Positions 42,408 through 50,425 of a DNA stretch of 64,000 bases are shown in pieces. Position numbers and translations under genes: made by a program. The DNA comes from Limimaricola variabilis. GTDB taxonomy: Bacteria; Pseudomonadota; Alphaproteobacteria; Rhodobacterales; Rhodobacteraceae. The stretch covers positions 1-64,000 of the forward strand of contig NZ_JACIBX010000009.1 of the NCBI RefSeq assembly GCF_014195545.1. The letters run 5' to 3'. Within the stretch, counting starts at the first letter, position 1, and each line of letters opens with the position of its first letter. The notes under the pieces are model-generated. The model was given only the letters and a program-made list of their open reading frames with translations. It had not been told where the DNA came from and ran no database searches.

Positions 42408-43649
42408 TCAGGCGGGGGCCCGCGCCTCGGACATGTTGACCTTGTGGACCGAGCGGGCGAGCTTGGCGATCTCGCGGCGCAGCGCGTTCTTGCCCGCACC
42501 CTCGGCCAGCGGCGTGCCGTGATCGGCGCTCTGGGTCACCGCGCGGCCGCCGTCGGGCATCTGCAGCTCGATCGAGATCCCGAGCGAATCCGCGAGCCGC
42601 TTGGCCCGGCTCTTGCCGGACAGGTCGGTGAAGCCCGGCGCGCGGTTGAGCACGAAGCGCAGCTTCTCGAAGGGCAACTCCTCGGATTGCAGCGCCCGCT
42701 TCATCCGCATCGTGTTCTGGGCCGAGCGCATGTCGAGTTCGAGCGTCGAGAAGTAGACATGCGCCGCCTGCAGCACCGTCGCGGACCAGTCGACGAGGCT
42801 CGAGGGCATGTCGATCACGACGTAGTCGAAATTGACCCGGGCCATCTCGATCAGCCGCTCCACCTCCGAGGGGCCGATCAGGTCGAGCGGCACCAGTTCG
42901 GCCGGCGAGGTGAGCACCTGCAGCCGGTCCTGGTAGGGGACCATGGCGGTCATCAGCCGCTCGCCCTCGGCGGTGGCGAGGTCGCTCAGGAACTCCAGCA
43001 CGGCCTCGCGGCGCGGCAGGTCGAGATAGGTGGCGACCGAGCCGAATTGCAGGTCGAGATCGATCAGGCAGACCTTCGGCGGCGCCTTGCGGTCGACGTT
43101 GGCCAGCTCCCAGGCGAGGTTGACCGCGAGCGTCGTCGCGCCGCTGCCGCCGGACAGACCTTGGACCGGGATCACCACGCCCGAGCGGTCATTGGTGACC
43201 TTGGGCGGCGCGGCTTGCTGTTCGGGAAGGATCGGTCCGGCCCCCGAGCGGAGCCGCTCGATCGCCTGCGCCAGCTCGCCCTCGGGCAGCGGGTAGGGGA
43301 CGAACTCGTCGCCGCCCTCGCGCAGCAGCTGGTGCAGCGCGCCGGGGCTGACCTCGTCGGCGATCAACACCACCTTGATGCCGCGTCGCTTGGCATGGGC
43401 GATGATGTCGGCGATCAGCGGCAGATCGCGCTCGTCTTCCTTGCTCAGCGCGACGGCGATGAATTCCAGCTCCTCCGCCTCGGGCTGTTCGAGAAAGGCC
43501 AGGGCGTCGGCAAAGCCGAGATCGCCCCAGTTCTCGCCCATCGCGGCCTCCATGTCCTCGATCAGCAGGTCGAATTCCTGCACGTCACGACTGATCGTGC
43601 AGGCTGCGATCGGCTGGGGCTCGGGTTGCAGGGGGGCCGTGCTGTTCAT
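42408..43649 (-). CDS. cpaE: Flp pilus localisation ATPase CpaE / TadZ
   Basis: A 413-residue ParA/MinD-like protein. The N-terminal 130 residues form a receiver-like pseudo-domain. The ATPase part has the deviant Walker A of this family (LSGGSGATTLAVNLAWELAN, lacking the usual lysine pair), then CLIDLDLQFGSVATYLDLP and YVVIDMPSSLVDWSATVLQA. CpaE positions the pilus machine, usually at a pole. The ATG at 43649 was used; the TTG at 43658 is an alternative. Confidence 0.92.
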   Translation of the reverse strand: MNSTAPLQPEPQPIAACTISRDVQEFDLLIEDMEAAMGENWGDLGFADALAFLEQPEAEELEFIAVALSKEDERDLPLIADIIAHAKRRGIKVVLIADEVSPGALHQLLREGGDEFVPYPLPEGELAQAIERLRSGAGPILPEQQAAPPKVTNDRSGVVIPVQGLSGGSGATTLAVNLAWELANVDRKAPPKVCLIDLDLQFGSVATYLDLPRREAVLEFLSDLATAEGERLMTAMVPYQDRLQVLTSPAELVPLDLIGPSEVERLIEMARVNFDYVVIDMPSSLVDWSATVLQAAHVYFSTLELDMRSAQNTMRMKRALQSEELPFEKLRFVLNRAPGFTDLSGKSRAKRLADSLGISIELQMPDGGRAVTQSADHGTPLAEGAGKNALRREIAKLARSVHKVNMSEARAPA

Positions 43650-43843
43650 GCCTTCCAATCCTCTGTCATGCGGGAGGGCCTCGCCGGGGCGAAGCGTGCG
43701 ATCCGTGGGACGAACCCTCGGGGCCGCTCCTCCACACTACGAGTCTTGCCGTTCAATGATGGCTGCAATGGGGCTGAAAAGCTGAAATTGTTGGAACGGT
43801 GGCAACGATCAAGGCATGGTTCGACGCTTTGTCGCCACGCGAC

Positions 43844-44494
43844 TCAGGGCTCCGCCGTGCCGCCACCAAGCGCGCTCTGGCCTGCCGCGACGGCGCTGTC
43901 CGGGGCGGCGCTGGCGACGTAGCCCGAGAACACGACGGCCGCGTATTTTCCATTGAGCAGGTTGGGATGGCCCTGAACGAAGCCCGACACCTCTGTGACG
44001 GTGCGGCGGTTGGCACGCTCCGGGTCGGTGGTGGCGATGAGCGGCCGCGTCTCGCCGAAGGAGGCCACCGCCTTGAGACGGCGCGCGTCGAGACCCTGAG
44101 AGACCAGATAGGCGACCGCGGCGCGGGCCCGGCGCAGGCCGAGCGCCTGATTGTAGGCTTCGGAGCCGACGAGGTCGGTGTGACCATAGACCCGGAACCG
44201 CAGTTCGGGGTAGCGGCGGATCCAGGCGGCCTGGCGCTGCAGGGCGGCGCGGGCGGCGGTGTCGAGCGCATCCGAATCAAAGGCGAAGGTGATCGTGGTA
44301 TCGACCTCGGCCGCGAATTGCCGGGCGAGATCCACGCGCAGCCCTTCCGAGGCCCCGCTTTGAGCGAGGGTGTTGGTCCGAGTCGCCGTGCCGAAGCTCG
44401 GATGGACCAGCCCTGCCTCCTGATCGAAGCCGGGCGGGGCGGTGCAGGCCGCGAGCGCGAGCGCGCAGCCGCATGAGGTCAGAAGGCGGCGCAT
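43844..44494 (-). CDS. OmpA-domain lipoprotein in the tad cluster (CpaD position)
   Basis: A 216-residue outer-membrane lipoprotein (MRRLLTSCGCALALAACTAP; lipobox LAAC). The OmpA-like peptidoglycan-binding region is TFAFDSDALDTAARAAL, RVYGHTDLVGSEAYNQALGL and RRARAAVAYLVSQGLDARRL. In rhodobacterial tad loci an OmpA-type lipoprotein often replaces or complements CpaD. It lies between cpaC and cpaE. A C-terminal tail rich in Ala/Gly (ASAAPDSAVAAGQSALGG) follows. Confidence 0.8.
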   Translation of the reverse strand: MRRLLTSCGCALALAACTAPPGFDQEAGLVHPSFGTATRTNTLAQSGASEGLRVDLARQFAAEVDTTITFAFDSDALDTAARAALQRQAAWIRRYPELRFRVYGHTDLVGSEAYNQALGLRRARAAVAYLVSQGLDARRLKAVASFGETRPLIATTDPERANRRTVTEVSGFVQGHPNLLNGKYAAVVFSGYVASAAPDSAVAAGQSALGGGTAEP

Positions 44495-44507
44495 CTCGGA
44501 TCTCCTC

Positions 44508-45929
44508 TCAGTCCATCACGTAGCCGTAGGAGCCCGAGAAGTCCTGGCGCGCGATTTCCCCGGCGCTTCCGCTCTGGGGCGCGCGGTCGGCGGCGACGCG
44601 GCCGAACAGGAACAGTTCGCGCTCCGAAGGGGGGCGGACCCGGTCGGTCGGCATGGCCAGCGTCTCACCACGCGTCGGCGTCACCAGGTGCGGCGTGATG
44701 ATGATCACCAACTCGGTCTGCTGGCGGGAATACTCGGCCGACCGGAACAGCGCGCCCAGCACCGGGACGTCGCCGAGCCACGGCACCTGGCCCTTGAGGT
44801 CACGGAAGTCATCCGAGAGCAGCCCGGCGATGGCAAAGCTTTCGCCGTCGCGCATCTCGACCGTGGTCGAGGTCTCGCGGCGGCTGAAGGCGTCGACGGT
44901 GAAGCCATTGGAGGTGAAGCCGTTGGTCGGATCGATCGAGCTGACGGCGGCCTTGAGTTCGAGGTTGATCAGGTCGCCCTCGACCACTCGGGGCACGAAC
45001 TGAAGCTCGACCCCGAACGGCTTGTAGTCGATCGAGATGTTGCCGTTCTCCTGGCTCACCGGGACCGGGTATTCGCCACCCGCTAGGAAGCTCGCTTCCT
45101 GCCCCGACAGAGCGGTCAGGTTGGGTTCGGCCAGGGTGCGTACCACGCCGCGGCTCTCCAGCGCCTCGAGCAGCAGACCGACCTCGACGCCTCCGGCATT
45201 GAAGCCGAACAGCGTCGAGGCATTGGCGGTGCCTGCAGCGGGCAACGAGCCGCTCAAGGCGGTACCCAGGCCACCTGAGTTGTTCAGGGAATTGGTGCCG
45301 ATGGCCAACCCGAGGTCGTTGCCCCGCGCCGTGCCGCGCGCACCGAGCGAGGCCGAGAGCGATTTGCTCACCGAGCGCTGCATCTCCGAGAAGCGGACCT
45401 TGAGCATCACCTGCTGGGTGCCGCCGACGCTCATCAGGTTCGACACGCGTTCGGGCGCGTAGCGCTGCGCAAGCTCCAGCGCGCGGTCGAGCTTGGCGAT
45501 CGAGCTGACCACGCCCGACAGCACGATGCCGTCATTGGCGGTCCGCACCTCGATCGGCTCGCCCGGCAGGATCTGCTCCAGCCGTTCCTTGAATTCGGCG
45601 ATGTCGGGGGTGACCTGTACCTCGACATTGCTGATCAGCCGCCCGTTCTCGCCCAGCACGGTCAGTGTCGTGCGCCCCGGCGCCTTGCCCAGCACATAGA
45701 TGGTCCGGTCGGTGAGCGATGAGATGTCGGCGATGCCGGGATTGGCGATCGACAGTTCGACGAAGGGAATGTCGCTCTCGACCACAACGGCGCGGTTCAT
45801 CGGCACCTGCAGCGCCGCCGAGGGCGACCCGGCGAGGATGCGCAGCGGTTGGGCCGTCGCGGCGCCCGGCAGGGCGAGCCCGAGGGCGAGCCCGGCCAGC
45901 CCGGCCCGGAAGATGCTTGGGATGTTCAT
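44508..45929 (-). CDS. cpaC: Flp pilus outer-membrane secretin CpaC / RcpA
   Basis: A 473-residue secretin subunit with a signal peptide (SIFRAGLAGLALGLALPGAA). The N-terminal pilus assembly domain and BON-like domain (VESDIPFVELSIANPGIADI, VSSIAKLDRALELAQRYAPE) precede the secretin core: VMLKVRFSEMQRSVSKSLSA, EPNLTALSGQEASFLAGGEY, VPRVVEGDLINLELKAAVSS, VPWLGDVPVLGALFRS and LVIIITPHLVTP. It forms the pilus outer-membrane channel. The ATG at 45929 was chosen at the signal peptide; 45956 is an alternative. Confidence 0.95.
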   Translation of the reverse strand: MNIPSIFRAGLAGLALGLALPGAATAQPLRILAGSPSAALQVPMNRAVVVESDIPFVELSIANPGIADISSLTDRTIYVLGKAPGRTTLTVLGENGRLISNVEVQVTPDIAEFKERLEQILPGEPIEVRTANDGIVLSGVVSSIAKLDRALELAQRYAPERVSNLMSVGGTQQVMLKVRFSEMQRSVSKSLSASLGARGTARGNDLGLAIGTNSLNNSGGLGTALSGSLPAAGTANASTLFGFNAGGVEVGLLLEALESRGVVRTLAEPNLTALSGQEASFLAGGEYPVPVSQENGNISIDYKPFGVELQFVPRVVEGDLINLELKAAVSSIDPTNGFTSNGFTVDAFSRRETSTTVEMRDGESFAIAGLLSDDFRDLKGQVPWLGDVPVLGALFRSAEYSRQQTELVIIITPHLVTPTRGETLAMPTDRVRPPSERELFLFGRVAADRAPQSGSAGEIARQDFSGSYGYVMD

Positions 45930-46089
45930 CGTGCCGCCTCGCTGCAGGTCCTGCATCGGGGTCTTGCAACGCCCCGTCCGGCCGAAGCCTGCCCGACGGG
46001 GGCAGGCAATGCAACGCGCGTGGCCCATGCGGCCCGACCCCCGGACCTCGTTTGTGGGCGCCCGGCCACAGGCCGCGCGCCCAGTCGGT

Positions 46090-46959
46090 TCAGTTCGTGC
46101 AGGGAATCGGGATCTCGACCACCTCGGCTCCGCGACGGGTGCGGACCGAACAGACCTGCGGCGCGGGGGCAGGGGCCGCGACCACCTGCGGTTCGGGTGC
46201 CTCCTCCTCGACGATGCCGAGCAGGCTGCGCTGGTCGACCTGAACCGCGCCGGCCACGGCGTCGTCGCTAAGGCCCACCAGCGACAGGGCCAGCGTTCCG
46301 GTCGACTGTGCCTGCGCCAGCTTGGCGACCTGCTGCGGCGTGGCCTGCACCGTCACGGTGCGCGCGATCATCGCCTCGGACCGACCCTTGTCGGCGGTCT
46401 GGTCGACGCCGACGAGCTCCAGCCCGGTTTCGATCAGCTTGGTCACCTCGCGGGCCTCGCCCTTCATCGAGACCGAGCCGGTCCAGTAGACATCGACCCG
46501 GTCGCCCGGCCGCAGGAAGCCCGAGACGCCGCTGGTGGCGTTGACAGAGATTGCAAAGGCCCGCATGCCGGCATCGAGCCGCGTGCTGATGCCCGCATCG
46601 CCGCCCGGCGCGGTGATCTTGGAGGCCAGCACCGGCTCGTTCGGCTCCATCGGCCGCAGCACGATGCGGGGCACGTCCTCGCCTTCGGGGAAAAGCTCCT
46701 CGAGGCCGGGGAAGGTGCCCTCCGGCAGGAAGGCTTCGGTGTACTGGATCGGCTTGAGATCGGCGCGGGTGATCACCGTGCCGTAGGGCAGCGGGTTCTT
46801 CACGCCCACCACCTCGACCGTGGGCAGCCTCTGCGCGGCCGCTGCGCGTTCGGCGGCGAGCGCGGCCTGCTGCTGGTCGAAATAGCCTTTGACCATGTAG
46901 ACGGCGAAGCCAGCGAGCCCGAGGCCCAGGGCGAAAACCAGTCCGAATACTGCTCTCAT
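46090..46959 (-). CDS. cpaB: Flp pilus assembly protein CpaB / RcpC
   Basis: A 289-residue protein with an N-terminal membrane segment (VFGLVFALGLGLAGFAVYMV) and a SAF domain (PLPYGTVITRADLKPIQYTE; MRAFAISVNATSGVSGFLRP; GDRVDVYWTG). CpaB is thought to modulate the secretin or bind peptidoglycan through the SAF fold. The C-terminus contains a Cys pair (QVCSVRTRRG, IPCTN), possibly a disulfide. Between cpaC and the small pilin-like gene. Confidence 0.93.
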   Translation of the reverse strand: MRAVFGLVFALGLGLAGFAVYMVKGYFDQQQAALAAERAAAAQRLPTVEVVGVKNPLPYGTVITRADLKPIQYTEAFLPEGTFPGLEELFPEGEDVPRIVLRPMEPNEPVLASKITAPGGDAGISTRLDAGMRAFAISVNATSGVSGFLRPGDRVDVYWTGSVSMKGEAREVTKLIETGLELVGVDQTADKGRSEAMIARTVTVQATPQQVAKLAQAQSTGTLALSLVGLSDDAVAGAVQVDQRSLLGIVEEEAPEPQVVAAPAPAPQVCSVRTRRGAEVVEIPIPCTN

Positions 46960-46984
46960 CTCGTGTCTCCTTGCGCGTCGGGCA

Positions 46985-47179
46985 TCATGGGGTCGGGGCG
47001 GTATCGTCCCGCAATTCGGTCTCGACCGTGCTCTTCAGATCCGCCAGCATCTTGGTCGCGACCTCGCTGAAGGCCGCGCCCGCGAGAAGTGCCAGCGCAA
47101 CGGAGCCAGCCAGCAACGCGCTCCATTCGGTGACGGACCCATCCTGATCGGACTGGATCCTGAATTTTCGACGCTTCAT
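46985..47179 (-). CDS. small Flp-like pilin candidate
   Basis: A 64-residue protein: basic N-terminus (MKRRKFRIQSDQDG), then a hydrophobic segment (SVTEWSALLAGSVALALLAG, then AAF), then a short polar tail. It resembles Flp prepilins, with a Gly followed by a stretch containing Glu-Trp, but Flp-type sites have Glu at +5 and here Glu is at +4. It is 25 bases upstream of cpaB in transcription order and about 220 bases after flp. It may be a minor pilin or an unrelated small membrane protein. Confidence 0.6.
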   Translation of the reverse strand: MKRRKFRIQSDQDGSVTEWSALLAGSVALALLAGAAFSEVATKMLADLKSTVETELRDDTAPTP

Positions 47180-47342
47180 CCGGTCGACCCTGTTGTGGGC
47201 AAGAGGCCCGCGTTTTCATGTTGCTTCGACACTGTCGGCCGATTGTGGCGCGGCCATGGATGCGTGGCGTCAAGGGCGGGGCGTCTGTCTGGTGCCGAAG
47301 GTGCAAGACGATCGATTGACCATTGCTACTGCCGCCCGCCCA

Positions 47343-47378
47343 AAACAAAGCGGGGGCCGCACTAGAATGCGGCCCCCG
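47343..47378 (-). terminator. terminator or attenuator after the pilin gene
   Basis: GGGGGCCGCA (47352-47361) and TGCGGCCCCC (47368-47377) form a perfect ten-base stem with a six-base loop. Read on the minus strand it is followed by GCTTTGTTTTG. It lies between the flp stop and the small pilin-like gene. Strong expression of the pilin with partial read-through to the assembly genes would fit. Confidence 0.82.
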
Positions 47379-47401
47379 GGAGCTTAGAAAATCACGTACC
47401 T

Positions 47402-47605
47402 TTAGTAGGTGCCGCCATCGCCTGCGCCCATGATGGTAGTCGTCGAAAGCTCGGTGCTGATCGCGCCGGCCATCGACTTGGTGCCGGTGGCGACCTGGCC
47501 CATGATGGCGACGCCGAGGCCCACTACAGCGGCGGTCAGGACGACCCAGTCAACGGTCACGGCGCCAGCTTCGTCACGGGCGAAGGTCTTGATGAAGTTC
47601 AGCAT
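47402..47605 (-). CDS. flp: Flp-type type IVb pilin subunit
   Basis: A 67-residue prepilin: MLNFIKTFARDEAGAVTVDW followed by a hydrophobic helix (VVLTAAVVGLGVAIMGQVAT) and a short C-terminus. The processing motif is G-AVTV-DW, with Asp-Trp in place of the usual Glu-Tyr after the cleavage glycine. Processed pilin would polymerise through the helix into the Flp filament, used in surface attachment. The start at 47605 was chosen for the exact pilin N-terminus; AGGAGGGATCTGAC precedes it. No tadV prepilin peptidase or tadE/F/G genes are in the window, so they are encoded elsewhere. Confidence 0.9.
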   Translation of the reverse strand: MLNFIKTFARDEAGAVTVDWVVLTAAVVGLGVAIMGQVATGTKSMAGAISTELSTTTIMGAGDGGTY

Positions 47606-47885
47606 GTCAGATCCCTCCTGGGGGGTGGTAGGTATACGCTTGCCTCTGCGGGTCCGTGTGTTGGCTGTGTACCCGTCCATCGCAGTGGATGAGCCCATAT
47701 GGCCGTCGGAATGGGGCGGGAGTTTGTCCCGGTTGGAGCGATTTCACAGCGGCTGACGCCGGCCGCTATACGAAAGGAAGTGGCGTATTCTCACCATCTG
47801 CAAAATCCTCGCCGGAGGGGGGCATCGTTGCGCGATCGGCATCGCTACTCTCGGGAGGGAATCGGACGAAAACGGGCGGTGAGGC

Positions 47886-48728
47886 ATGGCGTTGGGCAGG
47901 GGAATCGCCGGCACGGTGTTGCTGGCCGCGCTGATTCTCGGCCCTGCGATGCCGGTGATGGCGGAGCGGATCGGCACCGACTTCACCTATCGCCGGATCG
48001 CGGTCCCCAAGCCCGGCGCGCGTCGGATCACCGTCCAGATAGACCCCGCGGCGCCGCGTGCACCGGCCGCGCCCCCGGCGGCGGGGCAGGGCGGCCAGCC
48101 TACAGGCGCGGCTTCTTCGGGAAAATCACAAGGCGCGACGACGGCGGCCTGGTTCTGGGAGGCGGTGTCGCCCCGGCTCGCCGATGGCGGCCCGGGTCGG
48201 CTCGAACCGGCGCTGGCCGCGCTGCGTGCGGCACCGCCGGGGGCGGCCGTCGCGCCGCGGCTGCAGCAGTTACAGGAGATCGCCCGCATCCACGGCCCCG
48301 ACATCATGCGCGCCACCATCGGTACCCGCGTCTCGCCGGCGCTGGCGCTCGCGGTGATCTCGGTCGAAAGCGCGGGGCGCGCCGATGCGGTGAGCTCGGC
48401 GGGGGCGCAGGGGTTGATGCAACTCATGCCCGCCACCGCCGCCCGTTTCGGCGTACGCGACCGGGCCGTGGCCCCCGACAACATCCGCGGCGGCATCGCC
48501 TATCTCGACTGGTTGATGGGACATTTCGACCGCGACCCCATTCTGGCGCTCGCGGGCTACAACGCGGGCGAAGGGGCTGTGCGCGACAATGGAGGGGTGC
48601 CGCCCTATGCGGAAACCCGCGCCTACGTGCCCAAGGTGCTCGCGGCCTGGGGCGTGGCGCGGGGGCTGTGCATCACGCCGCCCGTGTTGATGAGCGACGG
48701 CTGTGTCTTCGGCGTCAACAATCTCTAG
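47886..48728 (+). CDS. lytic transglycosylase (SLT family)
   Basis: A 280-residue secreted enzyme with a signal peptide (VLLAALILGPAMPVMAERIG). The transglycosylase SLT domain (about 135-270) shows LALAVISVESAGRADAVSSA, with catalytic Glu161, and GAQGLMQLMPATAARFGVRD, then GYNAGEGAVRDNGGVPPYAE and ETRAYVPKV. It cleaves peptidoglycan glycan strands. Divergent from flp, with about 280 bases between the starts, so it may open the wall for pilus assembly. Its TAG stop shares CTAG with the convergent GNAT gene. Confidence 0.9.
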   Translation: MALGRGIAGTVLLAALILGPAMPVMAERIGTDFTYRRIAVPKPGARRITVQIDPAAPRAPAAPPAAGQGGQPTGAASSGKSQGATTAAWFWEAVSPRLADGGPGRLEPALAALRAAPPGAAVAPRLQQLQEIARIHGPDIMRATIGTRVSPALALAVISVESAGRADAVSSAGAQGLMQLMPATAARFGVRDRAVAPDNIRGGIAYLDWLMGHFDRDPILALAGYNAGEGAVRDNGGVPPYAETRAYVPKVLAAWGVARGLCITPPVLMSDGCVFGVNNL

Positions 48729-49012
48729 ACGAAATGCGTCGCCGCCTCGGGGTGCCTGCGCGCCCAGAGCGCGACGTAGGAGCAGGCGGGAACGATGCGA
48801 AAGCCTTCGGATTTCGCATCCTCGACCATAGCCGCGACGAGGGCCGCGGCGTGACCGCGCCCCTCGAATGCGCGCGGCACGCCGGTATAGGTGGCGATGC
48901 GGGTGTCGCCCCGCGCTACCCAGGTGAGCTCCGCCTCCGCCCCACCGCCGAGATCGAGCGCGTAGCGGCCCCTGTCGGGGCCGCCTTCGCGACGGATCTC
49001 GCGATCAGACAA
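48725..49012 (-). CDS. small GNAT-like acetyltransferase
   Basis: A 95-residue one-domain protein of the short GCN5-related type (Pfam Acetyltransf_CG): [40 protein letters not shown] and [20 protein letters not shown], which cover the acetyl-CoA-binding core. Substrate unknown. It overlaps the CoA-transferase subunit B gene by eight bases and is likely in the same transcript. Confidence 0.85.
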   Translation of the reverse strand: MSDREIRREGGPDRGRYALDLGGGAEAELTWVARGDTRIATYTGVPRAFEGRGHAAALVAAMVEDAKSEGFRIVPACSYVALWARRHPEAATHFV

Positions 49013-49631
49013 TGGTCGCCTCGGTCGCGTCGCGGATTTCCTGCTCGGTCACGCCCGGGGCGCATTCAACGATCCTGAGCCCGCCCTCGACCACGTCGAG
49101 AACGCCGAGATTGGTGATCACCCGGTCGACCACGCCTTTGCCGGTGAGCGGCAGGGTGCATTCTCTCAGCAGCTTGCTCTCGCCATGCTTGGAGGTGTGG
49201 TCCATGACCACGACGACGCGGCCGACGCCCGCGACGAGGTCCATGGCGCCGCCCATGCCCTTGACCAGCTTGCCCGGGATCATCCAGTTCGCGAGGTCGC
49301 CGTTCTCGGCCACTTCCATCGCGCCGAGGATCGCCATCGCGATCTTGCCGCCGCGGATCATCCCGAAGCTGGTGGCGCTGTCGAAATAGGCGGTGTGCGG
49401 CAGCTCCGTGATGGTCTGCTTGCCCGCGTTGATGAGGTCGGGGTCGATCTCGTCCTCGGTCGGGAAGGGGCCCATGCCCAGCATCCCGTTCTCAGACTGG
49501 AGCGTCACGTGAACACCTTCGGGGATGTAGTTGGGCACCAGGGTCGGGATGCCGATCCCCAAATTGACATAGGTGCCGTCCTCGAGCTCGCGCGCCGCGC
49601 GTGCCGCCATCTGCTTGCGGTCCCAGCCCAT
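49005..49631 (-). CDS. scoB: 3-oxoacid CoA-transferase subunit B
   Basis: A 208-residue beta subunit with the start [20 protein letters not shown]. The catalytic glutamate is in [20 protein letters not shown]. It transfers CoA from succinyl-CoA to acetoacetate or a related 3-oxoacid, letting ketone bodies enter the TCA cycle. It follows subunit A by two bases. Family members differ in acyl specificity, so succinyl-CoA:acetoacetate is the most likely but not certain. Confidence 0.93.
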   Translation of the reverse strand: MGWDRKQMAARAARELEDGTYVNLGIGIPTLVPNYIPEGVHVTLQSENGMLGMGPFPTEDEIDPDLINAGKQTITELPHTAYFDSATSFGMIRGGKIAMAILGAMEVAENGDLANWMIPGKLVKGMGGAMDLVAGVGRVVVVMDHTSKHGESKLLRECTLPLTGKGVVDRVITNLGVLDVVEGGLRIVECAPGVTEQEIRDATEATIV

Positions 49632-49633
49632 GT

Positions 49634-50329
49634 TCAGCCCTCCCTCACGGTGCGTTGCTCGATGCGCTTCTCGTGCTCGCCTTGGATCAGCCGGTGCACG
49701 TAGATGCCGGGCAGGTGGATGTGGTCGGGATCGAGGCTGCCGGCCGGAACGATCTCTTCGACTTCGGCCACGCAGATCCGGCCGCACATCGCCGCCGGCG
49801 GGTTGAAGTTGCGGGCCGTCTTGCGGAACACGAGGTTGCCGGTCTCGTCGGCCTTCCAGGCCTTGACGATCGACAGGTCGGCGACGATGCCTCGCTCGAG
49901 GATGTAGGTCTCGCCGTCGAAGACCTTCTCCTCCTTGCCCTCGGCCACCTTGGTGCCGACGCCGGTCTTGGTGTAGAAGCCCGGGATGCCCGAGCCGCCT
50001 GCGCGCATGCGCTCCGCGAGCGTGCCCTGCGGCGTGAATTCCAGCTCGAGCTCGCCGCTCAGATACTGGCGCATGAACTCGGCGTTCTCGCCCACATAGG
50101 ACGAGATCATCTTCTTCACCTGCCGGGTCTGCAGCAGCAGCCCGAGCCCGAAATCGTCGACGCCGGCGTTGTTCGAGGCGAAGGTGAGATCCTTGACGCC
50201 TGCATCGCGAATGGCGGCGATCAGCAGCTCGGGAATGCCGCACAGGCCGAAGCCTCCGGCGGCGATCAGCATCCCGTCGGACAGAAGCCCGTCGAGCGCG
50301 GCAGCCGCGTCCGGATAGGTCTTTTTCAT
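49634..50329 (-). CDS. scoA: 3-oxoacid CoA-transferase subunit A
   Basis: A 231-residue alpha subunit. The glycine-rich CoA-binding region is [60 protein letters not shown] and [20 protein letters not shown] follow. It forms the heteromeric enzyme with subunit B. The gene lies about 95 bases downstream of topA and starts a two- or three-gene unit; no binding site for a regulator is obvious. Confidence 0.94.
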   Translation of the reverse strand: MKKTYPDAAAALDGLLSDGMLIAAGGFGLCGIPELLIAAIRDAGVKDLTFASNNAGVDDFGLGLLLQTRQVKKMISSYVGENAEFMRQYLSGELELEFTPQGTLAERMRAGGSGIPGFYTKTGVGTKVAEGKEEKVFDGETYILERGIVADLSIVKAWKADETGNLVFRKTARNFNPPAAMCGRICVAEVEEIVPAGSLDPDHIHLPGIYVHRLIQGEHEKRIEQRTVREG

Positions 50330-50382
50330 CGCTCTCCCCCTGTTGTCACGGAGGGGAGCCTTGCGCCGAGCGGGCGCGAAGT

Positions 50383-50417
50383 CAATGGAAATGCCGCGCC
50401 GCAGCGGGCGGCGCGGC
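50383..50417 (-). terminator. hairpin terminator downstream of topA
   Basis: GCCGCGCCG (50393-50401) and CGGCGCGGC (50409-50417) form a perfect nine-base stem with a seven-base loop. On the minus strand it lies just after the topA stop (50426) and is followed by ATTTCCATT. Confidence 0.7.
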
Positions 50418-50425
50418 TTCCAGCC

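Noticed and set aside
39587-42439. Long plus-strand open frame opposite tadC, tadB and cpaF
   Set aside because: Antisense to three tad genes with clear motifs; composition is typical of a shadow frame.
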